From: DATHWB01 sp040905965
GTDB lineage: Bacteria > Actinomycetota > Acidimicrobiia > Spongiisociales > ZC4RG35
Assembly: GCA_040905965.1 (NCBI GenBank)
Contig: JBBDQP010000099.1
Span: forward strand, 13,390-77,389
DNA length: 64,000 bases
Reading direction: 5' to 3'
Within the stretch, counting starts at the first letter, position 1. Every line of letters begins with the position of its first letter. Of the stretch, positions 34,330 to 43,094 are shown piece by piece. Position numbers and translations under genes: made by a program. The notes beneath the pieces were generated by a model. That model was not told the origin of the DNA. It did no database searches and was given only the letters and a program-made list of their open reading frames with translations.

Positions 34330-34511
34330 GGGGGACAAGTCCCCCCAGGAGCGAAGCGACGTTGGGGGGACCGACGGACGAAGTCCGTCGAGGGGGGTCG
34401 CGCGAGCTTTGCGAGCGAGTGTCTGACGCGAGGCTCTTTGCCCCTTCCGGCGTCACAACCAGTTGTGACGCCACCTTCCCCGGCCAGCGGACTACGTCCG
34501 CTTGGGGAAGG
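34330..34511. repeat. Intergenic cluster of GC-rich hairpins
   Basis: The gap between the sensor kinase and pcrA holds at least four dyads. GGGGGAC/GTCCCCC is at 34330-34345, GACGGAC-GAA-GTCCGTC at 34373-34389, and GGCGTCACAA-CCAG-TTGTGACGCC at 34449-34472. The last is GCGGAC-TAC-GTCCGC inside an outer CCTTCCCC/GGGGAAGG stem at 34474-34511. The composition is non-coding, and the units resemble the hairpin at 21888. Confidence 0.75.
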
Positions 34512-34568
34512 CGATTGGTCGCTTCGCTCCCGAAACCACACGCTTGTGATTCCGTCCCGGCGAGCGGG

Positions 34569-34574
34569 TAGCCT
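34569..34574 (+). promoter_or_regulatory. -10-like element of pcrA (leaderless)
   Basis: TAGCCT followed by CCG, ending 8 nt before the pcrA ATG with no Shine-Dalgarno sequence between, so the mRNA probably starts at or next to the initiation codon. Confidence 0.5.
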
Positions 34575-34582
34575 CCGTTCTG

Positions 34583-36814
34583 ATGCAGACCGAGTGGTTT
34601 TCGACGGAGTGGCTGGCCGATGATGTGCCGGTGGACAGCCCGCTCTTCGCCGATCTCAACCCGGTCCAACGCGAAGCGGTGGCCGCCACAGACGGTCCGG
34701 TCCTGGTCGTGGCCGGGGCGGGATCGGGCAAGACGCGGGTCCTCACCTACCGCATCGCTCACCTGATCCGCGATCTGCGGGTCCCATCCCAGTCCATCCT
34801 GGCGATCACTTTCACGAACAAGGCCGCCGACGAGATGAAGGAGCGGGTGGGACACCTGATCGGTGGGGCAGTCAAGTCGATGTGGGTGTCCACCTTCCAC
34901 TCCGCCTGCGTCCGCATCCTGCGCCGGGAGGCGGCCCGGTTCGGCTACCGCTCCGGCTTCTCGATCTACGACCAGGCCGATTCGCTGCGTCTCGTCACCC
35001 AGTGCGTGAAGGATCTCGATCTCGACACGAAGCGCTTCCCGCCGAAGAACATCCAGGCCGCCATCTCGAACGCCAAGAACGAACTGGTCGACTACGAGAC
35101 GTTCGCCCGTTCCGAAGAGGGTTTCTATCACGAGCAGGTTGCCGACGTCTATCGCCTGTACCAGCAGCGTCTGTTGGAGGCCTCAGCGATGGATTTCGAC
35201 GATCTGCTGATGGTCACTGTCGAGCTGTTCGGCGCGTTCCCCGATGTGCTCGAGCAGTACCAGCAACGGTTCCGGTACATCCACGTCGACGAGTACCAGG
35301 ACACGAATCGTGCCCAGTACACCCTCGTCCGCCAGCTCGCCGAGGGGCATCGCAACCTGTGCGTGGTGGGGGATTCTGACCAGTCGATCTATCGCTGGCG
35401 TGGGGCGGACGTCCGCAACATCCTCGACTTCGAGAAGGACTATCCGGACGCCAGGGTGATCGTGCTGGAACAGAACTATCGCTCGACCGCGACGATCCTC
35501 GACGCCGCCAACGCCGTCATCGCCAACAACCCGCGTCGTCAGCCGAAGCGCCTGTGGAGCGACCGCGGGGCCGGCGATCTCATCGTTCGCTTCGAAGCCG
35601 AGGACGAGCACGACGAGGCGGGCTTCATTGCCGATCAGGTGGACACGCTGGTGGACAGCGGGTTCTCGCCGTCCGACATCGCCGTCTTCTACCGCACCAA
35701 TGCCCAATCGCGGGTCGTCGAGGACGTGTTCCTCCGTCGGGGTCTGCCGTATGCGGTGGTCGGGAACGTCAAGTTTTACGAGCGGCGCGAGATCCGCGAC
35801 GCCATGTCGTATCTGCGGACCATCGTGAATCCGGCCGATCAGGTGGCGGTGAAGCGTGTTATCAACTCCCCGAAGCGGGGGATCGGCGACACGACCATCG
35901 CCCACGTGGACCGTTTCGCCCAGCGTCACGGGATCACCTTCTACGAGGCGGTCGAACGTGCCGAGGAGATCGACCAGCTCAATTCGGGGGCAGTACGAAA
36001 CCTGAAGGAGTTTCTCGGCGTGATGAGCGTGCTCACCGCCCGTGCGGTCGAAAGCGGGGTGGCGGGCGCCGTTCAGTCTGTGATCGAGGACACCGGGTAC
36101 GCCGCCTCCCTCGAATCCGAACGCTCGATCGAGGCGCTCGGGCGCCTGGAGAACCTGCGAGAGTTGCAGTCGGTGGCGGCCGAGTTCGAATCGGTGAACG
36201 AGGGGGCGGTCATCGGTGCCGACGCCTTCGACGACCTCGACAACCTGCGCCGTCTCGAAGTGTTTCTCGAGCAGGTGTCGCTGGTGAGCGACATCGACGA
36301 GTTCGATTCCGGGGCCGGGGCGGTCACCCTCATGACGCTGCACACGGCCAAGGGGCTCGAGTTTCCCGTGGTCTTCGTCATCGGGATGGAGGACGGCATC
36401 TTCCCGCACATGCGTTCGCTGGGTGAGCCGTCTGAGATGGAAGAGGAGCGTCGTCTCGCCTACGTGGGCATCACTCGCGCCCAGGATCGCCTGTATCTGA
36501 CGTCGGCGTGGCACCGGACGTTGTGGGGTGCGACCAGCTACAACCCGCCGAGCCGTTTCCTCAAGGAGATCCCGGTCGACCTGACCGAGATCGCCGCCAA
36601 GCGCACTCCGAAGCGGGGGACCGTCTCCGCGCCCGCCCACACCGTGAGCAGTTCAGACATCGCCGCTGGTGATCGGGTGAAGCACGACAAGTGGGGTTTC
36701 GGCACGGTCCGCGAGGTCGTCGGGACCGGCGAGCGGGCCGAGGCCGTCGTCTCGTTCGACGACGTCGGTCGAAAACGCCTCCTCCTCGGCTGGGCCCCCC
36801 TCACCAAAGCCTGA
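34583..36814 (+). CDS. pcrA: ATP-dependent DNA helicase PcrA/UvrD (UvrD1 type)
   Basis: 3'-5' superfamily 1 helicase for repair and replication-fork maintenance, 743 residues. Q-motif region LNPVQREAV, Walker A AGAGSGKT at 44-51, motif Ia ITFTNKAADEM, motif II VDEYQDTN, motif III GDSDQSIYRWRGAD, motif IV EQNYRST, motif V MTLHTAKGLEFPVVF and motif VI RLAYVGITRAQ are all present. The C-terminal ~60 residues (GDRVKHDKWGFGTV) form the Tudor-like RNA polymerase-interaction domain of UvrD/PcrA. No RBS; probably leaderless. The stop is the last base before an assembly gap. Confidence 0.95.
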   Translation: MQTEWFSTEWLADDVPVDSPLFADLNPVQREAVAATDGPVLVVAGAGSGKTRVLTYRIAHLIRDLRVPSQSILAITFTNKAADEMKERVGHLIGGAVKSMWVSTFHSACVRILRREAARFGYRSGFSIYDQADSLRLVTQCVKDLDLDTKRFPPKNIQAAISNAKNELVDYETFARSEEGFYHEQVADVYRLYQQRLLEASAMDFDDLLMVTVELFGAFPDVLEQYQQRFRYIHVDEYQDTNRAQYTLVRQLAEGHRNLCVVGDSDQSIYRWRGADVRNILDFEKDYPDARVIVLEQNYRSTATILDAANAVIANNPRRQPKRLWSDRGAGDLIVRFEAEDEHDEAGFIADQVDTLVDSGFSPSDIAVFYRTNAQSRVVEDVFLRRGLPYAVVGNVKFYERREIRDAMSYLRTIVNPADQVAVKRVINSPKRGIGDTTIAHVDRFAQRHGITFYEAVERAEEIDQLNSGAVRNLKEFLGVMSVLTARAVESGVAGAVQSVIEDTGYAASLESERSIEALGRLENLRELQSVAAEFESVNEGAVIGADAFDDLDNLRRLEVFLEQVSLVSDIDEFDSGAGAVTLMTLHTAKGLEFPVVFVIGMEDGIFPHMRSLGEPSEMEEERRLAYVGITRAQDRLYLTSAWHRTLWGATSYNPPSRFLKEIPVDLTEIAAKRTPKRGTVSAPAHTVSSSDIAAGDRVKHDKWGFGTVREVVGTGERAEAVVSFDDVGRKRLLLGWAPLTKA

Positions 36815-36914
36815 NNNNNNNNNNNNNNNNNNNNNNNNNNNNNNNNNNNNNNNNNNNNNNNNNNNNNNNNNNNNNNNNNNNNNNNNNNNNNNNNNNNNNN
36901 NNNNNNNNNNNNNN
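36815..36914. other. Assembly gap (100 N)
   Basis: Run of exactly 100 N immediately after the pcrA stop codon. The round length suggests a scaffold placeholder, so the true distance is unknown. It truncates the gene on the right. Confidence 0.98.
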
Positions 36915-37105
36915 GCCTCGATGCGGTCGATGCCCTGCGCTTCACGGATCTGGCGGTTGAGCCGTTCCACTTCACCCGACCAGAAGCCGCCGCCACCAGG
37001 GCCGCCTGCCCCCACGCCTTGAGACTGGGACTTGAGGAGCATGCGCTCGGCGTTGGCCAGCTGCCGGCGTCGTTCCCGCAGCTCGATTTCGAGCTGGTCG
37101 ATCAT
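36915..37105 (-). CDS. Small coiled-coil protein, truncated by assembly gap
   Basis: Unrecognised. The first 63 codons are visible before the gap: a charged heptad-like helix (LEIELRERRRQLANAERM), a Gly-rich linker (VGAGGPGGGGF), then another charged helix (SGEVERLNRQIREAQ). The pattern suggests a short two-helix coiled coil. Its ATG overlaps the tal stop by four bases, so it is cotranscribed with transaldolase. Confidence 0.6.
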
Positions 37106-38196
37106 CGTTGCGACTCGATGTCTTCGAGCAGATCCAGCCACGAGCCGATGAACTTCTCCACGCCCTCGTCTTCCAACTTCTGGACGACGTCGTCGTAGTC
37201 GACGCCCACTTCGGCCAACTGGCCGAGGGTCACCCTGGCCGCCGCCATTTCCGCCGGGCCGAAGATGACCGGACGGTCGGACCCGTGGTCCTGATAGGCG
37301 TCGATCGTCTCCAGCGGCATCGTGTTGACGGTGTGCGGCGCCACAAGCTTGTCGACGTACAGCGTGTCCGGGTACTCCGGGTTCTTCGTCGACGTCGATG
37401 CCCACAGCGGCCGCTGGATACGAGCGCCGGCCGACGCCAGCGCCTCCCAGCGCGGTCCTCGGAAGGCCAGGAGGAACTCGTCGTAGGCGGCGAGTGCATT
37501 GGCGATCGCGGCTTTCCCGCGCAGTTCGAGGGCCGTCTCGCTGCCGATCGTTTCGAGCCGCGGGTCCACCTCGCTGTCGACCCTGGAAACGAAGAAGGAT
37601 GCCACCGAAGTCACTTTCGACAGGTCACCGCCGACCGCCTTGAACGATTCAAGCCCCGTGAGATAGGCGTTCATCACTTCCCGATAGCGGTCCAGGGAGA
37701 AGATGAGCGTCACGTTGATCGAGATGCCCTCGCCGATGAGTGAAGCGATCGCCGGGATGCCGGCTTTGGTGGCCGGGATCTTGACGAGGAGGTTCGGTCG
37801 GTCGATCCGCTTCACCCATTCCCTCGCCTCGGCCACGCTCTGGCTGGTGTCATGCGCCAGTTCGGGATCCACCTCTACCGACACGTGACCATCGCGCCCT
37901 CCCGTTCGCTCCCATACCGGCGCCAGCGCGTCGCAGGCTCGCTGGAGATCGGCGGTCATGAGGGCAGCCACGATCTCCTTGGTGGAGGCGTCACGGCCGA
38001 CGAGTTCGTCGAGCTGGTCGTCGTAGTCGTCGGATCCGACGATCGCCTTGGCGAAGATCGACGGGTTGGAGGTCACACCGGTGACGGCGTCGGTGGCGAT
38101 CCGCCGGTCGAGCTCACCGCTGTCGAGCATTCGGCGGGAAATCTGGTCGGACCAAACGGACTGGCCGGCCGCGGCAACTGCGTGAAGATTGGACAT
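37102..38196 (-). CDS. tal: Transaldolase
   Basis: Pentose-phosphate enzyme transferring a dihydroxyacetone unit through a Schiff-base lysine. 364 residues, the long actinobacterial form. VTGVTSNPSIFAKAI is the N-terminal signature, LLVKIPATKAGIPAI contains the catalytic Lys, and the block RPLWASTSTKNPEYPDTLYVDKL is diagnostic. Two ATGs are adjacent (38199 and 38196); the second is better spaced from AGGAG. It is followed by a coupled small coiled-coil gene rather than the pgi often found after tal in actinobacteria. Confidence 0.95.
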   Translation of the reverse strand: MSNLHAVAAAGQSVWSDQISRRMLDSGELDRRIATDAVTGVTSNPSIFAKAIVGSDDYDDQLDELVGRDASTKEIVAALMTADLQRACDALAPVWERTGGRDGHVSVEVDPELAHDTSQSVAEAREWVKRIDRPNLLVKIPATKAGIPAIASLIGEGISINVTLIFSLDRYREVMNAYLTGLESFKAVGGDLSKVTSVASFFVSRVDSEVDPRLETIGSETALELRGKAAIANALAAYDEFLLAFRGPRWEALASAGARIQRPLWASTSTKNPEYPDTLYVDKLVAPHTVNTMPLETIDAYQDHGSDRPVIFGPAEMAAARVTLGQLAEVGVDYDDVVQKLEDEGVEKFIGSWLDLLEDIESQR

Positions 38197-38263
38197 CATG
38201 CTCCTGGAACTCGTCTTGTCACCAACCTACTCCAGTCCCGATTGGAGCATCCGGTGCCGTGGG

Positions 38264-38269
38264 TAACCT
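38264..38269 (+). promoter_or_regulatory. -10-like element of the B12-domain gene (leaderless)
   Basis: TAACCT followed by G, ending 8 nt before GTG 38278, with TTGGAG 16 bp upstream and no Shine-Dalgarno sequence. A leaderless transcript is likely. Confidence 0.45.
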
Positions 38270-38277
38270 GACGTGCC

Positions 38278-38685
38278 GTGCCCCGTCGCATTCTCATCGC
38301 CAAACCAGGTCTCGATGGCCATGACCGTGGTGCCAAGGTGATCGCCCGAGCGTTGCGCGACGCAGGGAACGAGGTCATCTACTCCGGGCTGCACCAAACC
38401 CCGGAGCAGATCGTCGAGACGGCACTGCAGGAGGACGTGGACGCTATCGGCCTGTCTTCGCTCTCGGGGGCGCACATGGCCCTGTTCCCCCGGGTCGTTC
38501 AACTCCTTGCCGACCAGGACGCCTCTGACATCCTCGTCTTCGGCGGTGGCGTCATCCCGGACGACGACGTCGCCGAACTCGAATCCGCCGGTCTGGCGGC
38601 CATCTTCACCCCGGGCTCACCCCTGTCCGAGATCGCCGGATGGGTCGAGCAGAACATTCGCACACGAGGAAAGGAAGCCACATGA
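38278..38685 (+). CDS. Stand-alone cobalamin-binding domain (methylmalonyl-CoA mutase small subunit type)
   Basis: A 135-residue B12-binding domain. It has the base-off cobalamin motif DxHxxG (Asp13, His15, Gly18 in GLDGHDRG), SSLSGAHMALFPRVV, and the GGGVIPDDDV loop, matching the C-terminal domain of methylmalonyl-CoA mutase (McmA2 in archaea, where it is a separate subunit). GTG start and no RBS suggest leaderless translation. It lies 16 bp upstream of sucC, consistent with methylmalonyl-CoA feeding succinyl-CoA. The catalytic mutase subunit is not in the window. Confidence 0.9.
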   Translation: MPRRILIAKPGLDGHDRGAKVIARALRDAGNEVIYSGLHQTPEQIVETALQEDVDAIGLSSLSGAHMALFPRVVQLLADQDASDILVFGGGVIPDDDVAELESAGLAAIFTPGSPLSEIAGWVEQNIRTRGKEAT

Positions 38686-38701
38686 CGGCGGAGTTCGCGT
38701 C

Positions 38702-39925
38702 ATGAAGATCCACGAATACCAGGCAAAGCAGCTCATGGCAGAGCAGGGAATCTCCGTTCCGGCGGGCACGGTGGTCACGACGGTCGACGATGCGGTAGCC
38801 GCCGTGCGCCCCCTCGTCGAAGAATCCGGCAACCCGGTTGTCGTGGTCAAATCACAGATCCATGCCGGGGGTCGCGGCAAGGGCCGTTTCAAGGAGCACC
38901 CCGAGGTCGGTGGCGTGAACGTCGTCCTCGACGGGATCGAGGGAGGGATCGAGGCGACCGAGGCGAAGGTACGCGAGATCGCTGGTCTGATGCTGGGCTC
39001 GACCCTCGTCACGATCCAGACGGGCGACAAGGGCAAGAAGGTCAACCGCCTGTACATCGAACAGGGCATCGACATCGACCGGGAGCTGTATCTGTCGATC
39101 CTGCTCGACCGTTCGATCGGCCGGAACATCGTCATGGCGTCGACGGAAGGCGGCATGGAGATAGAGAAGGTTGCCGAAGAAACCCCCGAGAAGATCCTGC
39201 GCGAGGCGATCGACCCCGCCATCGGACTCGCCGGGTTTCAGGCGGCCCGGCTGGCGATCGGTCTGGCCTTGGACGGTGACGCCGCCAAGAACTTCGTCCG
39301 CTTCGTCACCGCTCTGTCGAAGGCGGCGGAGAGCTGGGACACCGACCTGATTGAGATCAACCCGCTTGTCGTCACCAAGGACGGGGCGGTGATGGCTCTC
39401 GACGGCAAGATGGCGTTCGACGACAACGCCCTCTTCCGCCATCCGGACGTCGAGTCGATGAGGGACGAATCCGAGGAGGACGCCGCCGAGCTCGAGGCGA
39501 AGAAGTCCGGCCTCTCGTACATCACTCTCGACGGGACGATCGGCTGTCTCGTCAACGGCGCCGGACTGGCAATGGCCACGATGGACACGATCAAGCACGT
39601 GGGAGGCGAGCCCGCCAACTTCTTGGACGTGGGGGGCGGCGCGGACGCCAAGCAGGTGGCGACGGCGTTTCGCATCATCACGGCTGATCCGAACGTGAAA
39701 GGCATCTTCGTCAACATCTTCGGGGGGATCATGCGCTGCGACACGATCGCCACCGGGATCGTCGAAGCAGTGAAGGAAGTGGGCCTCGAAGTGCCGCTGG
39801 TCGTCCGGCTCGAAGGCACCAACGTCGAACTCGGCAAGGAGATCATCCGCAATTCCGAGGTCGACGTGATCGCGGCGGAAGACATGAAGGACGGAGCGGC
39901 GAAGATCGTGGAGCTGGCGCGATGA
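38702..39925 (+). CDS. sucC: Succinyl-CoA synthetase beta subunit (ADP/GDP-forming)
   Basis: Nucleotide-binding subunit of the TCA-cycle succinate-CoA ligase, 407 residues (usual ~390). ATP-grasp N-terminus MKIHEYQAKQLMAEQG, lysine-rich loop QIHAGGRGKGRF, LIEINPLVVTKDG, and the C-terminal CoA-ligase block NIFGGIMRCDTIA followed by VVRLEGTNVELGKEI. ATG 38702; the TGA overlaps the sucD ATG (ATGA). Cotranscribed with the B12-domain gene and sucD. Confidence 0.95.
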   Translation: MKIHEYQAKQLMAEQGISVPAGTVVTTVDDAVAAVRPLVEESGNPVVVVKSQIHAGGRGKGRFKEHPEVGGVNVVLDGIEGGIEATEAKVREIAGLMLGSTLVTIQTGDKGKKVNRLYIEQGIDIDRELYLSILLDRSIGRNIVMASTEGGMEIEKVAEETPEKILREAIDPAIGLAGFQAARLAIGLALDGDAAKNFVRFVTALSKAAESWDTDLIEINPLVVTKDGAVMALDGKMAFDDNALFRHPDVESMRDESEEDAAELEAKKSGLSYITLDGTIGCLVNGAGLAMATMDTIKHVGGEPANFLDVGGGADAKQVATAFRIITADPNVKGIFVNIFGGIMRCDTIATGIVEAVKEVGLEVPLVVRLEGTNVELGKEIIRNSEVDVIAAEDMKDGAAKIVELAR

Positions 39926-40848
39926 GTGTGCTGATCGACAAGAACACGAAGGTCCTCGTCCAGGGTCTCGGCAAGACCGGACGGTTCCACACCGACAAGG
40001 CAATCGCCTATGGCACCCAGATGGTCGGCGCCGTGCATCCGACCCGGGCAGGTTCGACGGAGTCGTTCACTGGCGAGACAGATCACAGCGGGGTCGACGG
40101 CCGTTCGGACACCTATTCGGTGGAGATTCCGGTCTTTGCGACGGTCCGCGATGCGGTGAAGGCGACCGGCGCCAATGCGAGTGTCGTGTACGTGCCGCCA
40201 CCGTTCGCCGCCGACGCGATCATGGAAGCGGCGGAGTCCGGTATCGAGTTGGTCATCTGCATCACCGAAGGCATTCCGGTGGCCGACATGATCCGGGCAA
40301 AGCGCTACTTGGAGTCGACGCCCACCCGGCTGGTCGGTCCGAACTGTCCGGGTGTGATCACTCCGAAGGAGTGCAAGATCGGGATCATGCCCGGCTACAT
40401 CCACCAGCCGGGACGGGTGGGCGTGGTGTCCCGCTCAGGCACGCTCACCTATGAGGCTGTCCATCAACTCACCCAACTGGGTCTCGGTCAGACGACTGCG
40501 GTGGGAATCGGCGGCGACCCGGTGAACGGAACGAACTTCGTCGATGTCTTGCGGCTCTTCAACGACGACCCGTCGACTGAGGGTGTGATCATGATCGGCG
40601 AGATCGGTGGCACCGCCGAGGAGGAGGCCGCCGAGTTCGTGAAGTCCGAGATGAGCAAGCCGGTCGCCGGTTTCATCGCCGGGACGTCCGCTCCCCCTGG
40701 CAAGCGAATGGGTCATGCCGGGGCGATCGTGTCGGGCGGGAAGGGTACTGCGGCAGCGAAGATCGAAGCGATGCAGGCTGCCGGGATCGTGGTGGCCCCG
40801 ACTCCGACCGACATGGGCACGGCGATGCTCGAGGCCCTCAACTCCTGA
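39922..40848 (+). CDS. sucD: Succinyl-CoA synthetase alpha subunit
   Basis: CoA-binding and phosphohistidine subunit partnering SucC, 308 residues (usual ~290). Rossmann start LVQGLGKTGRFHTDKAIAYG, NCPGVITPKECKIGIMPG, and the phospho-His in MGHAGAIVSGGKGTA near residue 260. The extra length is mostly a ~20-residue insertion at about 42-65 (AGSTESFTGETDHSG and following) where most SucD proteins have a short GKGG turn. Last gene of the operon. Confidence 0.94.
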   Translation: MSVLIDKNTKVLVQGLGKTGRFHTDKAIAYGTQMVGAVHPTRAGSTESFTGETDHSGVDGRSDTYSVEIPVFATVRDAVKATGANASVVYVPPPFAADAIMEAAESGIELVICITEGIPVADMIRAKRYLESTPTRLVGPNCPGVITPKECKIGIMPGYIHQPGRVGVVSRSGTLTYEAVHQLTQLGLGQTTAVGIGGDPVNGTNFVDVLRLFNDDPSTEGVIMIGEIGGTAEEEAAEFVKSEMSKPVAGFIAGTSAPPGKRMGHAGAIVSGGKGTAAAKIEAMQAAGIVVAPTPTDMGTAMLEALNS

Positions 40849-40898
40849 ACTGGTGCGAGAAACCCGCCGTATAGGTGGTCCTGAACCCTGGGTTTGGG

Positions 40899-41609
40899 TT
40901 AGAAGCGGGCTTTGTCGGCGAGGGCGTAGCCGACGACGGCCTTGTCTGCCCGGCTGACGGAGCGGAGGCCTTCGAGTAGTTCGTCGACGCGACCAGCAGG
41001 GATGGCGCACGTCATCTCGTCGTCGCTCATCCCGATGCGCGCCCGCGACAGCGCACACCCCATCGAGGCGGCCACGACGTTGCGCTCGGCCGCCCGCGGA
41101 ATGATCTGGCACTGCGGCTTGCCCGAGAACTCGACGGCGATGGCGTCGGCGATCTCCATCATCTGCTTGGGCGAGATCCTCAACAGCACCACATCAGGGT
41201 CGGTGTCTGCTTCTGCCAGAGGGCCGTAGGTGATGGCGGCAGGTGTGCGTTCCAGGGCCGCCACCCCCGCGAACGCCTCCATCGTCACCCATCCCACCTC
41301 GAGCAGCGTGCCGACGTCGGTCTTGTCGAGGATTCCCTCGGCTCCGACCATCCCGTGGGTGAAGCGGCCCACCGAGCAGTTGCCGTGATCTTCCGGCGCG
41401 GTCGCGAACGTTGCCTCGTGAGCGCTCGCCCAGAACACGCAAGATGCCGGGACTCGTCCCGATCGGCCGTCTTCGGTGGGTTCGGTCATCGGGGCGTCGA
41501 ACCAATCGACGCCGGTGGGTGCCTCGTCGTGGAGGGTGATGGCCACCGGTGCGTGGACGAGCCCCAGCAGGTCGACGAGTTCTCTGTGTGCAGCAGCGTT
41601 GTCGGTCAT
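40899..41609 (-). CDS. DUF169 domain-containing protein
   Basis: A 236-residue protein of the DUF169/COG2043 type. The opening LLGLVHAPVAITLHDEAP, a Cys in VPASCVFWASAHEATFATAPEDHGNC, and later LLEVGWVTMEAFA and SMGCALSRARIGMSDDEMTCAIP with conserved cysteines match that family. These proteins are often annotated as heavy-metal or redox related, but no member's function is settled. TAAGGT six nt before the ATG and no RBS suggest a leaderless mRNA. Convergent with sucD. Confidence 0.75.
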   Translation of the reverse strand: MTDNAAAHRELVDLLGLVHAPVAITLHDEAPTGVDWFDAPMTEPTEDGRSGRVPASCVFWASAHEATFATAPEDHGNCSVGRFTHGMVGAEGILDKTDVGTLLEVGWVTMEAFAGVAALERTPAAITYGPLAEADTDPDVVLLRISPKQMMEIADAIAVEFSGKPQCQIIPRAAERNVVAASMGCALSRARIGMSDDEMTCAIPAGRVDELLEGLRSVSRADKAVVGYALADKARF

Positions 41610-41626
41610 GGGTCGACCTTAGGGGG

Positions 41627-42100
41627 TCAGATGACCTTGTCGGTCCTGCCTGCCAGCGAGCGGAGCAGTTCGGTCTGACCCGTGTGATACGTGTCGTGGA
41701 AGTAGTAGAAGTGGACTCTCTCTCCCACCGTCTTGAAGCGTTCGTGTTCGAACGGGGCGTCGAGATCGGCGAGTGGCACCGCCGCGCTGATTCGCTCCTG
41801 GGTCTCGTCGAGTGCGTCCAACAGGTCGTCCAGGCTGCGGATGTCAGGGCCGTCGCCGGTGACTGGGTCCGACTCGTTGGTGTAGCGCTGGAAGGTGACC
41901 TCGTCCAGCACACCAACGGCGCCCATCGCGTGCAGGATCTTGTCGCGATGGACGACGAGGTGACCGACCGTCCAGTTCAGACAGTTCCCGCCTCCGGGCG
42001 GTTGGATCAGGGAGTCCTCGGTCGTCAGACCATCGCATTGGGCGTGGACGATTCGCCGGTTTCGTTCGAAGTCTTTGATGATGTCGTCGCTGGTGAGCAT
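41627..42100 (-). CDS. DinB-like four-helix metalloprotein
   Basis: Probable metal-dependent transferase or hydrolase of the DinB/YfiT superfamily, 157 residues from ATG 42100 (RBS GAGGAGG). The three histidines expected of the family appear as NWTVGHLVVHRDKIL near residue 45 and FHDTYHTGQTELLR near 140, where HxxxH closes the site. DinB-like proteins include thiol transferases using mycothiol or bacillithiol; the substrate here is unknown. Followed 17 bp downstream by DUF169. Confidence 0.8.
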   Translation of the reverse strand: MLTSDDIIKDFERNRRIVHAQCDGLTTEDSLIQPPGGGNCLNWTVGHLVVHRDKILHAMGAVGVLDEVTFQRYTNESDPVTGDGPDIRSLDDLLDALDETQERISAAVPLADLDAPFEHERFKTVGERVHFYYFHDTYHTGQTELLRSLAGRTDKVI

Positions 42101-42138
42101 GGATCCTCCTCGATTCCCCACTCAACCACGCCGTGGGC

Positions 42139-43050
42139 TCACGCGTGGGTCACACGTTGTGTGAAGAGCCCGTCGGGGATGGGTGCGCCGACCCGCATCA
42201 ACGCGACATGCCAGGAGGGGGAGGACCCGAGCGCCCACCGCAGGAGCCCCAGCGTCGCCGACCCCGCCCCCACTCCGACGACGGACGTGTTCAGGCCGAG
42301 GATCTCGCGGATGCGCTCGGGGATGGTCGACACCGCTGCCAACGAAAGGAGCTTGTACCCCGCCTTCTGTCCTGCGGTGAGTGGCGGGTCGGTGAGGAAT
42401 TCGACTGCGTGCTGCATCCCGGGCGAGACGTCGAGAGCCGGGTGATCCGCCACCCACGCCCGGAGTTCACTGGCGGTTTCGGGCACCGGGTCGGCGTCGA
42501 GCATCCGGCCGATGACGGCTTGCTCTCGCACGAACCGGTCGGCGTCGCCTGTCGGCAGCGGCCGAGGTCCGAACGCTTCGTAGGCGGCGAGGAACGAGTC
42601 GGTGAGGACGTTGTGCACCCAGGCGGCGTGCTCAGGGTTCGCCGCGGAGTAGCGCTGCCCACGGTGCGATTGTCCTGCCACACCCTTGTGCGCTCCCCGC
42701 ACCATGGCGACGGCTGCGGAGACCTCCGGCATCGCCCCGTATGTCGTGGCGGTCACATACGCCGAAGTGCGTGAGAGGCGTCCGAGCGGATCCTCCCGAT
42801 ATCGCGAGTGTTCTTCGACTCCGGCCACGACTTCGGGATGGGCCGCCTGGATCAACAGCGCCCTGATGCCTCCGGCGAAGGCGGCCACGTCTCCGATGAT
42901 CTCCCACGACGCCGCACCTGGTCCGAATAATCCAGGGTCGCCACGATGGGCGAGGGTGTTGGCGAGCGGATAGTCGGCATGCCCGAACGGCGACGTCGCC
43001 GCGCGGATTACCCGCCGCCGGATCACCTCGGGGAAGTGGCGCACACCCAT
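42139..43050 (-). CDS. Oxygenase MpaB / DUF2236 family protein
   Basis: A 303-residue haem-dependent-oxygenase-like protein of the MpaB/latex-clearing (DUF2236) family. RALLIQAAHPEVVAGVEEHSRYREDPLGRL, a Thr in SAYVTATTYG and PEHAAWVHNVLTDSFLAAYE supply the conserved His and Arg residues expected around the cofactor. Family members cleave polyisoprenes or act in mycophenolic acid synthesis; here the role is unknown. It lies in a minus-strand run between uvrD2 and the DinB gene. Confidence 0.8.
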   Translation of the reverse strand: MGVRHFPEVIRRRVIRAATSPFGHADYPLANTLAHRGDPGLFGPGAASWEIIGDVAAFAGGIRALLIQAAHPEVVAGVEEHSRYREDPLGRLSRTSAYVTATTYGAMPEVSAAVAMVRGAHKGVAGQSHRGQRYSAANPEHAAWVHNVLTDSFLAAYEAFGPRPLPTGDADRFVREQAVIGRMLDADPVPETASELRAWVADHPALDVSPGMQHAVEFLTDPPLTAGQKAGYKLLSLAAVSTIPERIREILGLNTSVVGVGAGSATLGLLRWALGSSPSWHVALMRVGAPIPDGLFTQRVTHA

Positions 43051-43094
43051 GTCGGGATTGTCGCCGAAGCGGTTGGCAACGGGTATTCGTGCGT

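Noticed and set aside
36815..36914. Open frames crossing the N run on either strand
   Set aside because: N codons carry no information; genes on both sides are ended or truncated at the gap instead of being joined.
40849..40898. Terminator between sucD and the DUF169 gene
   Set aside because: AAACCC and GGGTTT can pair only across a loop of over 25 nt and there is no T tract; not convincing.
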